64,000 bases of DNA from Cylindrodendrum hubeiense (taxonomy: Eukaryota > Ascomycota > Sordariomycetes > Hypocreales > Nectriaceae), in the NCBI GenBank assembly GCA_014621425.1, contig JAANBB010000144.1, positions 21,190-85,189 of the forward strand, in the 5' to 3' direction. Of the stretch, positions 44,510 through 56,709 are shown one piece after another. The notes below the pieces were generated by a model that was given only the letters and a program-made list of their open reading frames with translations, did no database searches and had not been told where the DNA came from. Positions within the stretch are counted from its first letter, which is position 1, and the number at the start of each line of letters is the position of its first letter. The position numbers were made by a program, and so were the translations under genes.

Positions 44510-45637
44510 CTATGACCGCACAGGGATCGGCGCATCGCTCTCGCTGATGACACTGCCGACCTCGGACCAACTCGCAGGAGTGGCCATGCCTGAGCTCTCG
44601 CTCATCACATCGTAGTATCTCCCCGTCTCGCCATCTCGGGAAGACTGGATATCGTTGGCAACGTCATCGGCGGAGCCCACGAGAGACACGGAGTCAGTGG
44701 GGGTCAACTGGCCCTCACTGATGACTTCGGGCTCGGAGATGGGAGCAGTGGGAGTGACGGGCAGCGGCGAGTAGAAATCGGGGCTGGAGTTCTGCGCCCA
44801 TGCCTGGATCGAGGCGTAGGCCTCATGTCGGTCCTCCTGGCCAGCAGTCATAAACTCATCGGGACCAAGCTCTCTGTCGACGGTGGCGGTAGATGCGGAT
44901 TCAGAACGGGCAGGGGTTGACTCGATATCGACCAAGGCAGGAACAGGCTCGGGGGTAACAGGGGTCTTCTCGTCGTCGCGAGTGGTGACACTATAGATGT
45001 CGGAGATCTCGTCCTTGGTGGGAGAGATGTTGCTCGTCTCCATGTCATCTAGGTCCTGGGCTTCGATATGGTTCTCATCGGCGAAGGGGTTGGCGTAGAT
45101 GGAAGAAAAGCCCCGAGAGCCGTCGCCACGATGTCGTAGACCCTCCATGCCACCGCGGGCATCAGTACCCGTGTTGAAAACGTACGCCCCTTGCTCGGCG
45201 CTCTCATCCTGACGAAGGAAATCATCGAATGATGAGCCTCGTCTCCGACCGTTGGTAAGGGCGGGTCTTTCTTGGCCAGCCCCCTCCTCCATCTCCTTCT
45301 CCTTCTCTTTCTCCTTCTCCAAACGAAGCGAATTCCAATACAGCAGCTCCTCACGCTGCCGCCGCCGGGTTTCCTCGTCGGCGTCGACGCCATCCTCGGC
45401 ACCAACACCCCGGCGCGACTCCATGAAGCCCTCAGCGTCCTCGGGCCTGTTAAAGCGCGGCTCGCGGTGAGCGGGGTTGATGCCGTCGCCCATGGCGTGC
45501 AGGGCGAAGGCTACCCGGCGGCGAACATCGTCGGCGTATCGGCGCACCTCGGGCGACTCGTAAATGGCCACGGCGGTCGCAACGGCGACGGTGACAGCGA
45601 CTACAGCGCCTGAAGCAAGGATAACATGGTTAGGCAT
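44510..45637 (-). CDS. Hypothetical protein with one N-terminal membrane segment
   Basis: Single exon, 375 aa, of a type common in filamentous ascomycetes but not assigned to a named family by me. Residues 5-25 (VILASGAVVAVTVAVATAVAI) form a membrane anchor, followed by a basic stretch (EVRRYADDVRRRVAFALHAM) that would face the cytosol. A coiled, charged patch of EK/KE repeats lies near 107-116 (EKEKEKEKEMEE). The rest is acidic, Ser/Thr/Pro-rich and likely disordered, with many potential phosphosites. It may be a tail-out organelle or ER membrane protein; that is inference from topology alone. It converges with the BSP gene. Confidence 0.8.
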   Translation of the reverse strand: MPNHVILASGAVVAVTVAVATAVAIYESPEVRRYADDVRRRVAFALHAMGDGINPAHREPRFNRPEDAEGFMESRRGVGAEDGVDADEETRRRQREELLYWNSLRLEKEKEKEKEMEEGAGQERPALTNGRRRGSSFDDFLRQDESAEQGAYVFNTGTDARGGMEGLRHRGDGSRGFSSIYANPFADENHIEAQDLDDMETSNISPTKDEISDIYSVTTRDDEKTPVTPEPVPALVDIESTPARSESASTATVDRELGPDEFMTAGQEDRHEAYASIQAWAQNSSPDFYSPLPVTPTAPISEPEVISEGQLTPTDSVSLVGSADDVANDIQSSRDGETGRYYDVMSESSGMATPASWSEVGSVISESDAPIPVRS

Positions 45638-48266
45638 ATTGTATCTCGTGAGGTGCCCAGCAGGACGAAGCCGCGGACGAAGACGAAAGGCAGACGGTCA
45701 AGGTCAGAAGACAGCAGAGGAAAGCGAAAGTGGGGCGACAAGGACGAAACTCAGGTAGCTTGAGCAAGAGGGGACGGGCAATGAGAATATCCTGATCGAG
45801 TGCGATGCAAGAAAAGAGCTTGCATCGACACAGGTTAAAGGTGACAAGGCAGCGATATAGAAGAGCAAGGCGGCGAAGCAGGAGATTGGATTGCGTAGTC
45901 CTCTGGCGGTTCGATTCGCCACCAGAGAGAAGCAGGTGGAGAGTTGTGGCAGGTGAGTGGTGGATGAGCAGTGCGGGCGGGTGAGGAGCAGGTCAGTGAG
46001 TGAGAGGCTCAGCTCAGGCACAACAGCAGACCACTTCAGGCAGACAAGCTAGGAGGTAGACAGGTACAAGGAGAGGCATGGGCAGACGCAGAGGCAGCAG
46101 CGTAGAGGCAGCAGCGCAGCGCAAGAACAGTGGACAGGGGCGGGGGAAAGCACAGGGCAGTCGGGCTGTGATTCGCAAGCCTCCCACTGTAGCACAGGCG
46201 GAGTGCAAGGCAGTTGACGTCGGCGGCGCGGGGAACGGAGGAACTGCCTGTGTACCTAGTACACAACCCGAGGTGACGACGACGACTGATCCGGACTCCC
46301 GACGGCGACAAAACCGCCAGCGCCAGAAACGCCCAAAACAGCCAAGATGAGGGGGAACGAACATGTGAGGCGATCAACGTTATGTACCGCATCGTTACGT
46401 ACCGGTGGCCACCAATGGGTGCGGCATCTCGTCGCGTGACAGAGGGCGGGGGGCTCGAGTTTCAACTCCGGAGGGCAGAGGCACGCAGCAGCGAGTGTCG
46501 GCGAGCGATGGATGTCGCTCTGGGAAGGTGAAGGTGAAGGTGCCAGAAACTTGACCCAGCGGGCAGCGCGAGTTACAGCAGATGATGATGACAAGGAGGG
46601 AAATGAAATCAAAGTCCGGTCCCTCCCTCGAGAGACATCGTCTGCTCGGGTTCCTGCTGACCGTGCTGAGCCGGCCTCGGGTGGGCTGGGCTGTGCCAGC
46701 CTTGATAAACAGCGGGAACTCGGGGGGACTAAAGCTACCAGAAGACGCGGCAGAGTACCGCAGTATCCTGCCACCCATGGAGAACCATGGCCCTTGGCCG
46801 CCTCGTGTGGTTGGCGCGTGACGTACGCATGGCACACTTCGCTGTGCTATCGCCGCCCGGCGACAAGGTGCGGATTCTGCAGGCCAGCTCCCATCGCTGT
46901 CAGATTGTCACCACTGTGATGTAAGCTTTCTCGGGCGTCGAGGACGTCATGCTTTGGGCTCGTTTGCATTCGCTTTCAGTACGGGCTGAAACCTACCGGC
47001 CTTATCGCAAACTTCGTTACTCGACGCTTCTGTGACCTAGCCCTTGACAAGGTGGTTATTATCGCCATTATGGTGCAATCGCAATCGCAAGGCGGTTAGT
47101 GACCAAAGGCCCCGCGGATTCGTCCTCGTTGCTCGAGTCAGCCCGCCCAGGCCCAGCACAAGACCAGATCTGCCTGACCGGCACAGGCAAGACACCCAAC
47201 ATTATGTGTTAGTCGTGGTTTACAACGTCAGCGGTGCCTCCGTCTTTCGAGCATCACTTACCATTGGCTGGCGTACAAAGTCCCTAAGCACCACGCAGCC
47301 AACAAGCCATCCTCGATCCTCAGGATCAACCAACCGCATTTAATATACTTCGCCAATCTTCTCGCCCCATGAGCGACAAAGACCATCATCCTCCAGCACG
47401 CAATGCCCTTCTTTACTCCCATCCGGGCCGGCCGCCGATTGCGCTGGGAATAAGATGCCACCCCGGCCCACCCAAAAACCCACACAGTCATGTTTGTCTC
47501 CGACAGTCGCCACAGCCGCGAAACCGCCGTTCGTCCCTCCCGTTCCACATCGGAGGGTCGGAGGTCGCCCTTGACACGATGACGGGCCGGCTTAATTCTC
47601 TGACCGACGGATGCGCATGCCGGGGACCGATAAATAAACACTGCGGGGGTTCAGCCATCCTTTGCGTTCGTTCTGGGATCCTTGGCATACCTGGGATGCG
47701 GATCCCTATGGCGGACACGTCGGCTGCTCGTTTGATACTCGGTCACCAAGTAGGACGAAATACTAGCAGGCCAAGCATAGGTAAGACCCAAACTGGCAAT
47801 TGGGATCTTGCAGACTTGGCCTAATAGAGTGGGTCTTCGGGGAACCCCTGACTTGGCTCCTTGCCTCTTTTCCTTCGATGGGCGGCAATTGGGTGCGTCC
47901 TACCAGGACCAGGTCTTACCTCGTGTTGGACTCCTTGTAGTGGGCATGCAAGTCGAGGGTATTTGTATGTGAACTTTGGGCAGGAGTGAGGTGGGCGTAT
48001 TGTTTGCACGTTAAATGGGGAATTCAATTGATGGGGACGCCAATGTCCCGTAAACCCGTCGCTAATAATGCCAATGATGATATCGATGAACCCAACCCAA
48101 TCCTGTTCCTGGGCTAGTCAAAGAGCCCGTCTTTTTGTCGTCTCCATCCCAAGCGCCGCCCTCTCAATCTGTGCGAGGGGCCATGGTGCCACACGTAATT
48201 CCTCAACGCTGTCTCCCCTTCTCTCGCTTCCAGTCCTTTTACTCCATCTCAGATATAGCCTACGGC
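45638..48266. other. 2.6-kb spacer
   Basis: Begins with the promoter and leader of the membrane-anchored protein. A hairpin-forming inverted repeat lies at 45901-45927. Open frames around 46256-46919 overlap on both strands and have no motif. No gene supported. Confidence 0.45.
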
Positions 48267-48527
48267 TTAGTGAGAGGAGGTGGTGCTGGTAGAAGCGTTG
48301 GAGGTGACCGAGTCGGTCGAGTTCTGGCGGGTAGCCTTGGTTCGCTCGCTGGTGAGAGCAGTTGGTGAGATGCTTGACATAAGACGAGAAGGAACATATA
48401 CTCACTAGTGAGAGCGGTCCTGGAGGGTACAGGTATATCTGGCGTTGCCAGTCTTGATCTGGAAACGAATGCCCCTGTTCTCACCCAAGTTGGTGGGAGC
48501 GGCGACGGGAGCAGTGGTCTCGGGCAT
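48267..48527 (-). CDS. Small conserved-looking protein, 67 aa, one intron
   Basis: Exons 48527-48406 and 48348-48267, with a 57-bp intron (donor GTGAGT, acceptor CACCAG); 67 aa. Splicing turns an in-frame TAG (at the junction) into TAC and gives QDRSHYERTKATRQNSTDSV, ending in a Ser/Thr-rich tail. The N-terminal half has NLGENRGIRFQIKTGNARYT, which looks like a compact folded motif. No signal peptide or membrane segment. I recognise the type as a small fungal protein but cannot name a function. A TATA-like element lies about 125 bp upstream. Too short for most gene finders; a longer upstream frame reaching 48773 is less likely to be translated. Confidence 0.75.
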
Positions 48528-50524
48528 GGTGAAGAGTGTTGTAAGTGAAGAGGGCACAAGGGAAATAGATATTGAGGACTTGGTGGCGCAGGTAGACAGA
48601 AGAATGAGGTTGAGATTGAAAGCAGATTGATGGGGAGGGATGGAGTCCCTTAATATACCTCGACGACACAGGATACGTATCTCCCCATCTCCCCCTCGAG
48701 GACCTCCGAGTACCGTTCGAAGACGCACATATCCACGGACCTTGAGGCTAAAGGAGTGAGCCATTTTCTTCACTGCGTACCCTCAGCTCGCCCCACGATC
48801 TGAAGCCTGCTAGGGCACCCCGGCGGTATCGCGCTCCGTCCCCACGGGTCCGGACATGCCAAAAAACCAAACTCCGGTCGCCATGGCCAGTCACCGTCGA
48901 CCGGCGACCTGTCCAGGCCCCATCGGGAGTCCTGGGGGTGGGATAAGGCACGGCTGGGACGGAAACACAGCTGCAACTAGGGCGTGTGGGTCGGTACACC
49001 TTCTAGAAGACGCCGACGGGGCCAGCCTTCACAGCCAATGCCCGGCTCCGATCCAACGCCGCCCACAGTTTGGCCGCCGTCGCTTCCACACAAAAAACGC
49101 GAGGCCGACCTCAATTGCCCTGGGATTACTTGGAATGCCTGCGATTGGCGTGACACGGCGGGTATCTTGCGATCCGCCTTTCCCGAACCTCTCCCACTTT
49201 TTTGTCCCAATGCATTGGTCGACGTGTTGGGATGACCTCGACCATCCTGCAGACTTGACGATGTGATGGGTACGGCTGATCATCCACACCACCAGAAAGC
49301 ATCCAAGATTGTAAATTTGCCCTTTCGGACAGCCTCGGATGATTTGTCCACAGCTTCTGCCTCCATCGAGAGGGGAAATCGTGGTTGTTGGCCAAGAAGC
49401 GATGGAAACGGAGTGGGATGTCGGCGCCTTGGCCTGGTCTAAGTCCTTCCTTGTTGAGACAGGCTTGCCAGGTAGGTTAGTTATGATGTCCGCATTGTCC
49501 TGCCATCAACCACGCGGGCGGTTGGCGTGATACTAACTGCAGCTGCAGGATGGCACTAGGCAGCTAATCCCTCGTCCATGGGTTTCACAGTCAAGATGAC
49601 GTTGAGGGAAGACCGGCTTCCCAACAGAGCATCGTGGAGAGCCAGGACACTAGTTATCCCCGCACTCAGGCTCCACGATGGACGCGAGGATGATTGGTTT
49701 GTGCCACGAGGGTCCCCTGGCTCGTTCTCACCGCATGTCCCTGAGGACTACCTGGCAAATAGAGCATGGCAATATTAGGTTGGAGCACAGCCGTGAGGCT
49801 TTTTTCAATGGATCTCGAAAGCACCGTCTGACATTACCAACCACGTCTTCCAGGCCCAATAGCTCCGGTCCAGAACGCTGCAGCGCGGGGGCTGCAGAAA
49901 GCATCACATGGATGCTAGACAGTATCAAAGCTTTGGCCTTATCGCGCCAACCGCCAGCCAGCTGCTGCAAAAACAAGGCCATTGTGCCGTCACTTGGGCA
50001 TCTTACTCCGAAGCTTGTGTAGTTGAGTGCTTTCTGCATCTCCTGGATCGAAACATAGGCACGGTCATCTGAGAGCCGGCTAAGTTATGCAGATGCATGG
50101 TGTATGTCAGGCGTCTCGCTTGGGAAGCTTCGTCGGCAGCACACAACATCCCATGGATTTCTTGGTGCTCGCTCTCGTATTTGCTTTTCTTTCTTCCTCC
50201 TACCACTCCTGGTCTGCTGCAGGCGTCATTCGCCATCATGCCGCCTGAGGCGCCTAGGACAATGGTCCACACTGGTTGCCATCTGCTCGGTGACCCGATA
50301 GTCGATGCTACCCTCTAGGACCCTCTTGTCACCGCGGGATGTGGCCTGATGCTCAGGAAATCTGCCTCGTGGGCACACAGGGGCATTCCGCATCAGGTCA
50401 GATGGTGTCTTGGCTGGCATGCATAACAGTGGCGTAGCCTTCCACAGCTGGAGGACAGGACAGGATATGATATCGAACATGAAATGGCATCCATGGTTCT
50501 AGGATGGAGGTTCCCATCCCATGC
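48528..50524. other. Spacer between the 67-aa gene and the cyclin gene
   Basis: Promoter side of the 67-aa gene and 3' side of the cyclin-like gene. I see no motif-bearing open frame and no notable repeat. Confidence 0.45.
48650..48657 (-). promoter_or_regulatory. TATA-like element of the 67-aa gene
   Basis: TATATTAA on the minus strand, about 125 bp before the ATG at 48527, followed by a pyrimidine-rich leader. A strong TATA suggests regulated or high expression. Confidence 0.45.
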
Positions 50525-51515
50525 CTACCTGCCGTCCATCATATTCATGATCTGCTGCTCCTCATCGACATCCGTGGTGCCATTGCCAGCACGTAACCCC
50601 CTCTTTTGCATCTCAGCCTCCACGGTCGTCCGGGTAAGCATACCTCGGGGTAGGTGAGGCATGTCATCCTTTTGTTTGCGCATGCAGTTCTCAACGCTCC
50701 GCATGGCTACCACCAAGAACCCTAGCTCTTCTCTGTCGACATCAAATACCTCCCACCACTCGCACTCAGGCATCTTGGCGCCGGCGTCTCGCGCAGCATT
50801 GTATATGGCGGCTGTCGCCAATGCATGCGGTTGATGGGTGAGGAACAACATCTGCGGTGATAGCAGCGCCGTATTGAGGTACTGGATGGTACGGAGAGAT
50901 ATTGTGGACTTGGGCTGACCAAGGAAGTCTAGTGTTTGGAGGTAGGTGATGGCCAGGGGATGGGGGAGAGAGACATGGGTATCAAAGGAGAGGGTGTAAA
51001 GGATGCGGGCTTCGATGGCGAGGAGTCGGTTCTGGAAGCTGAAATAGTCGGCTTCGGACACGTAGTACGACTTGGGGACGTTCCTAGGTGCGTCTCGGGG
51101 AAGCGGAAACGATGAGTTTTCCGATAGCAGGTAGGCGTAGACGGTGGACAGGTCGCGTGGTGACCGAGGCTGTGATCCGAGTTTGGACACGAGATAGAGG
51201 GCGGTGGCAGAGATGTCCTGTACAATGTCAGTGCCAGTACCATAATGAGGGGGAAATACTGGAGCACTGGTGCAGGAGAGGTATAATTACACTGAACTCG
51301 TTGGCCATCGGGGAGTCGACAAGCCAATATCGCGCCAGGATGACGTTTGCTTGCGCAGTCACGGACTGGGGAAGCTCGAGGAGCCGGCCAGCCGCCTGGG
51401 TCAGGCATTGGGTGGTGATAAAGATGGTTTCCTGGAGATCCTGAGGCAGACTTGAGAAGGAGGAGCGGTGATACAGCTGGGACGCCGTCGCGAGCGGGTT
51501 GATGAGATGCGACAT
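50525..51515 (-). CDS. Cyclin-L-like protein
   Basis: Exons 51515-51291 and 51217-50525, with a 73-bp intron; 305 aa. The cyclin fold is visible: SVTAQANVILARYWLVDSPM (helix near residue 60), then DISATALYLVSKLGSQPRSP with the typical K-L-G/E-x-x-R-x-x-R pattern, RLLAIEARILYTLSFDTHVS (about 150) and the second fold HQPHALATAAIYNAARDAGA. This arrangement matches cyclin L/K-type cyclins that partner transcriptional CDKs in Pol II regulation and splicing rather than cell-cycle cyclins. There is no long RS tail, unlike animal cyclin L. The start MSHLINPLATASQ at 51515 fits best; the frame is open upstream to a Met at 51647. Confidence 0.85.
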
Positions 51516-52604
51516 ATTGTTGGGGGGCTGCTGGTGAACGCGGTTGAGGAGGGTTGTGATTGTTTGAGAGCTCCAGCTTTGAAGTTTTGCGAGGCTGAGA
51601 CCTTTGGCGCTGACAGCTCTTCTGCCTTGCCTTGCAGTGGGGGCCACTCATGCCTTCCCCACCCCTGCACCTCATGACACCACTAATTCGCGTCCCCGGA
51701 CACTTACACTGGCGGCTGAGACAATCTTGAAATAATACAGATTGAAGATCGTGGATCATCCTCAAACGGCTTATTCATTCTACACCAGAACAGCATTAAC
51801 TCCCTTTTTGCATTGAGTGAAAAGGAGACGGGATGCATGCGCAACTGCCAAGTGGTTCAGAGAGACCCCATGTTCACGCCGAGGTAACTGACAGCATCTG
51901 GCTGGACCTTAAATGATACTGAGCCCCCACAAATACTGTGATTCTGAAGATAATTCTCTTTCTTGTTGAAAGCTACGGCATAGACAGTTTTGTTTTAAGA
52001 AATTGGGCTTCCGGGTACCTACCTAGGCAAGCCCTCATAGAATATAACCCTTGACTAAGCTGAGGGAACAATTGATTGGATATTGCACATTGTGGTATGG
52101 CATTCAACACAAGCAAAACCCTAGGTAACTAGGGGGCCCAGCTGAGACTGAGTTGGAGACGAAGATGGCCTGGGCTGGACGCAAGACGGACTGATTTCAT
52201 GGGCGGTGTCGATTCCTGGAAGGCTTTGGCCTTCGTTTTCGGAATGGATTCCCAGGTTTGAGAACCAATTACTTACTTCTAAACGAAACAATAACTAATT
52301 GTAGAAACCACTCATAGAAGTTGTCAAGACGTTTTCTTTCGTCCTATTCTCACGTGCGGCGACAGATTGGCGGGGCATCTGGAATCTGGCACCTGCACCG
52401 ACAGGGTACGTAGCATGAGCCGCAGTGGAGCGCACCCTCCACAACATGCCACTACCCGCAGTCGGAGCCATCACCACCACCACGATCGTCCATCCCTCCT
52501 TTTGCTCCTTCAATCACCACCACCACCATCATCGCCGCCACTTTGCGCAGCAGCACCTCCGCCACACGCCGTCCGTCGATCTCCTCTCCTACCCCGCGTC
52601 GACA
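51516..52604. other. Divergent promoter spacer
   Basis: Lies between the cyclin-like gene (minus) and SEH1 (plus). Contains GGGTACCTACCTAGG near 52015-52029, another instance of the GTAC-type motif. No gene seen. Confidence 0.5.
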
Positions 52605-54084
52605 ATGGCCACCTCAATTCCTCCCTCCCCCAACGACGAGAAATCCGGCTTCGACCTCAACCTCCAGCACGGCCACAAGGACCTGGTCCAGGCCGTCGCT
52701 TTCAACACCTACGGCGACCGCTGCGCTACCGGCTCTGTCGATGGCAAGATCCGCGTTTTTAACCGCCACAAGGACGGCACCTGGCGCCTGTGCGACACGT
52801 GGACCGCACACGGCGGCGAGATTCTAGAGGTAATACTTGCAATCGCAACCCTTGCACACCACCTCTTTCAGCATCCCAGCCCCGTCCGCTGTCTATATCT
52901 CTCATTCTCTTGGATTATCCTTGTTTTGTGATATCTATCTCGTACACGCAGGCCACTGACTCTCTCTGCAGCTCCAATGGCTCCCGTCTACCGTCTACCC
53001 CAATCTCATCGCCTCCCTTGGCATCGAGGGCTGGTTCCGTCTCTGGGCTGAAGATCCCTCCGCCGCCCCCGGCCGTCGCTTCTGTACTGGTCGCTCTGGC
53101 AATGGCAAGCCTGCCTTCGACACCCGATCTAATAAGGCTCCCTACCGCTCCTTCTCCATGAAGCACAACGAGGAGACCCGCCACACCTATCTCGCCCTGC
53201 TTGCGACAGATGGCCGTCTAACCATCTATGAGAATGACCAGCCCGAAAATCTATCCGAGTACGCCTCTATCGACGAGTTCAGTGTCTCTCCCAAGCCTAG
53301 TCGCGGAGAGGAGCTCGCCTTTCGTGTTCGCTTCGATCCTAACCCGGACCCATGCTATACAGCTCTGCGCGCCGGGGTCCCCACCGACTCGCTCGGCCTT
53401 GTTGTCGCCGCTATGAACACTGTCAAGGTCTACAGATCGCGCGACATCGTTGCGACTTCAATGGGCGTCCAGCAAACTCAAAAAGAGTTCTACCTCGCTG
53501 TAGAGATACCCGGTCATCGCGGTCTCGTCCGAGACTTGGCTTGGGCGCCTGGAAATATCAGGGGCTACGATATCATCGCAACTGCCTGTCAAGATGGTTA
53601 CGCCCGCGTGTTCAGGGTCGAGACGCCTTTCTCGGAGGATGATGGCAAGTCGTGGTCTGCCGCCGACCTCTTGAAATCCAATCCACACCTCACTTCTAAA
53701 GACACTACGAATGGCAGCAGCGTCCCCGCAGAAAAGTCGCAACCGCAAACCCCCCAACTACCATCCCAACAACTGCACCAGCAGCAACAACCTCATCAGC
53801 AGCACCACCAATCTGGCCTTAGCGCTAGCCTGGCGAAATCAGGCACGCCAGGCGACCGCCACTGGACCGGTCAGCCTGGCCAGGTCAAACATACGTTCCA
53901 CGAGATTTCGCGGCTTGACAACCACCGGACGCCCGTATGGCGTGTCGGCTTTGATGACGACGGCCAGATTCTTGGCAGCACGGGCGATGACGGGCGATTG
54001 CTTTGCTACCGCCAGACCCCAGATGGTGCGTGGGCTAAGAGCTCGGAGCTGGCCATGATCAAGGCGCGCATGGCGGCCCCGTGA
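52605..54084 (+). CDS. SEH1: Nucleoporin Seh1 (WD40)
   Basis: Exons 52605-52829 and 52972-54084, with a 142-bp intron; 445 aa. The N terminus has the Seh1 blade pattern: HGHKDLVQAVAFNTYGDRCA, SVDGKIRVFNRHKDGTWRLC, then after the splice LQWLPSTVYPNLIASLGIEG. Later blades carry GHRGLVRDLAWAPGNIRGYD and IATACQDGYARVFRVETP. A Gln/His-rich, likely disordered insert (about 315-345) precedes the last blade (TPVWRVGFDDDGQILGSTGD). Seh1 is a member of the Nup84 nuclear pore complex and of the SEA/GATOR complex regulating TORC1. Mets upstream of the chosen start are not followed by family sequence. It converges with the desaturase gene. Confidence 0.93.
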
Positions 54085-55200
54085 GCAACCATGCGTATGA
54101 ATCGTTCAACCATTTCAAGGCTGCCTCAGAACAGAGGTCGTTTATCGCATTATCTGATCAAAACGCCAGGTAACAACGAGGAGTCAAAAGACGCTACGAT
54201 GCCCTATGACGCTCGGCCAAAGCCATGGTTGTCTCTGCCAGGCTTACGCCAACTCTCCACGGGCTCACCAATCCTCAAATGAGGCGGTAGGAGCCGCCCC
54301 ACCCCTTCCACCAATTCAACAAGCACACCGAGCACATGGACATTCCTGGGTTTCCACAAGTCAAGCTGCTGAGCCAGGTGCTCCGTATCACATACGTTGT
54401 TTAGCTTTGGACAAGTCTCGGCCCTACAAACACATAGTCCTCGGCCCATTGGCCGTAGGAGCCGAAACCGGTGCAATGAGCAATAGTTTCAAAATCCCAG
54501 CTACATATGGGACTTGACTTAGTGTGCAAGGTGTTTGAAGAGCGAAGTCTTTATCAGTTTTGAGCCGAGAAGGAAGGCATGTGAGAGACCTGTAGTACAA
54601 AGTCGAACACTCAAGCAAGACTTCAGGAGTCAGTAGACTACAACCGGAATTAGGACACACTCAGATAGACTTCACACGATTGATAGCCAACTGTAATTGG
54701 AATTCAGGCACAAGGACTTTTTAATACTCCGGTATCATTTTTTATTTTGAGTATTTACGGTGCGAGGGGATCACCACACTGAGTGGCCCCCACGGGAAGA
54801 TATCTCTCGGGTGTTGTATTTAGCCCCTTTCCCTGGCAACCTCGACGCCCAATCTGATATGGCGTAAGAAAAAAAAGTGTTGGAATAAAGCAAAAAAAGA
54901 AGACGCATGCCAACCCCATTAAACGCCATTCGTGAGTCGATGTTTTGATTTGCGTTCATGTGCAATTGGTCTTGAATAGGAGGGGTGAGAGTGGCGGGCA
55001 TGACGTTGAATTTGTTAGTCAGCCATAGAAATGATGGCAACCTTTTCAACGTCAGATAACCCGCCACTCCCAGCTTCCCATGTCGATAACGATCTACAGC
55101 GCTTGTGTTCCGCTCGACACGACTCTCTTCCAGTTCTTCGATGATGCACATCACTCGACCGTCCGTTCATTCTCTCGTCATTAACAGTCTTTCGGATCGT
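54085..55200. other. Convergent 3' region
   Basis: About 1.1 kb between SEH1 and the desaturase gene. Nothing coding recognised; an AT-rich stretch near 54700-54760 probably belongs to 3' untranslated sequence. Confidence 0.45.
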
Positions 55201-56709
55201 TTATGCAGCGTCGGCACTGGCGGCAGGCGTGACGACTTTGGTAACCTGGGTGCCGGCGCGGTGGATGCGCTGACCAGCAGAGTCGTTCATGTAGGTGACG
55301 TCCTTGTTCTCAAACTGGGCACGCTTCCAAACCTCAACTTCACCACCACCGCGGAGAACACCCACGCGCATGGTTGACAGGAGGTTGTGAGCAGCGTTGG
55401 AGTGGTTGTAGACACCACCGTTAAAGATAGCGGTGGCGTCCTTGCCAATGGAGGAGTTGATAAGGGCACGGCCACCGGGGTGGTCTTTGATGAAGTCACC
55501 AATATCGTGGATAACACCGGCAATGGCGACGAGGGCCTTGCCGTTCTTGGAGTCGGCGACGAAGTTGTCCCAGTGGATAACAGGGAGCTGGTCTAGAGGG
55601 ATACCCCAGTCGAGGGTGGCACGCTTCTGGTCGAGCTTCTTCTGGAGCTGCTGAACGCGGCCCTTCTCAATCTCGTTCTGACGGAACTGCTTCAGGTCGT
55701 AGGCGAGGCCGAGCTGCTTCCAGACCCAGATGGACCACTTAGTAGGGTCGTACTGGTACCATTGGATGGCATTGCGGTAATCGGAGGGGAACTCGTGGTG
55801 GAAGTTGTGGTAACCCTCACCGAGGGTAACGAAGGCGGTGATAACGTGATCACGGGGAGAGTTGCGGTCATCGAAAGGCTGGTCACCGAGCCAGTGGGCG
55901 AGCGAGTTGACGCAGAAGGTGGCCTGCTGAACGAAGCAGATGCGGAGGATGCCAGCGTAGACGAAGCCACCAAGCCAGTCACCCCAGCCGAGACCGGCGA
56001 CAACAGTAGGGAAGATGAGCGCCATGGAGATGACGCACTTTAGGAAGTTCCTGTGCTGCCAGACGACGACGGGGTCCTCGTTGAGATCAGTGATGTCGGT
56101 TCGGCCCTGGCGCTTGGGGTTTTGCTTGAAAACCATCCAGCCCATGTGGGAGTACCAGAAGCCCTTGCGGACGGAGTAGGGATCCTTCTCGGTATCGGTG
56201 TATCGGTGGTGGACGCGGTGGCCATACGACCACCATCGGATGGAACCTTCAACGGCACCGGCGCCGACGGCAGCAAGGTAGATCTTAAGGGGAGTGGTGG
56301 CCTTGTAGCAAGAGTGAGACCAGAGACGATGGTATCCTAAAGGAAAGTGGTTAGTGCCAATGACATTTGAAGGCGAGACGGAGCTCGCGGGAGCTGACGG
56401 AAGCTTACCAGCAGTGATACCGAGGCCAGTGTGGAAGTAGTAGAAGACGGCCCAGAGAGCAGTGTAGAGGCGGAGAGGGACCCAGTAGGAGGAGATGAAG
56501 CCGATGAGGGGGACGATGACGATGAAGGTGGTGTTGAGCCAGTTGACGTGCTGATGGAAGTTGCCCCAGGTCATGGGTGTGTCGGCAATGTGCACCTTGG
56601 CCTTAGCAGCGTCGACCTTGGCAGCAGTGTTGCCTCGGAGGGGGACATAGTCCTTCGTGCCGTCAGGGAAGGCGGCGGCGGCCTTTGCGTCCGTTGAGGA
56701 CGACGACAT
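55201..56709 (-). CDS. OLE1: Stearoyl-CoA delta-9 desaturase with fused cytochrome b5
   Basis: Exons 56709-56409 and 56336-55201, 478 aa. This ER enzyme inserts the cis-9 double bond in palmitoyl- and stearoyl-CoA. The three His boxes are visible: HRLWSH just after the splice, HRVHH, and HNFHH in [20 protein letters not shown]. Membrane segments include [17 protein letters not shown] and the segments near [15 protein letters not shown]. The C-terminal cytochrome b5 domain has the heme motif HPGG at about 385-388. The 72-bp intron (56408-56337, donor GTAAGC, acceptor TTTAG) has no in-frame stop and would read as 24 extra residues between the first TM region and HRLWSH, so the intron-free 502-aa reading is wrong. 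Upstream there is a TATAAA. Confidence 0.95.
   Translation of the reverse strand: MSSSSTDAKAAAAFPDGTKDYVPLRGNTAAKVDAAKAKVHIADTPMTWGNFHQHVNWLNTTFIVIVPLIGFISSYWVPLRLYTALWAVFYYFHTGLGITAGKLPSAPASSVSPSNVIGTNHFPLGYHRLWSHSCYKATTPLKIYLAAVGAGAVEGSIRWWSYGHRVHHRYTDTEKDPYSVRKGFWYSHMGWMVFKQNPKRQGRTDITDLNEDPVVVWQHRNFLKCVISMALIFPTVVAGLGWGDWLGGFVYAGILRICFVQQATFCVNSLAHWLGDQPFDDRNSPRDHVITAFVTLGEGYHNFHHEFPSDYRNAIQWYQYDPTKWSIWVWKQLGLAYDLKQFRQNEIEKGRVQQLQKKLDQKRATLDWGIPLDQLPVIHWDNFVADSKNGKALVAIAGVIHDIGDFIKDHPGGRALINSSIGKDATAIFNGGVYNHSNAAHNLLSTMRVGVLRGGGEVEVWKRAQFENKDVTYMNDSAGQRIHRAGTQVTKVVTPAASADAA

Noticed and set aside
45901..45927. tRNA T-arm-like GGTTCGATTC
   Set aside because: The loop and stem lengths are wrong and no acceptor, D or anticodon arm is found; it is an inverted repeat only.
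46256..46837. 193-codon minus-strand frame
   Set aside because: GC-rich chance frame with overlapping frames on the other strand and no motif.
55201..56709. Intron-free 502-aa desaturase
   Set aside because: The extra 24 residues have GT-AG borders and interrupt the sequence just before the first His box.
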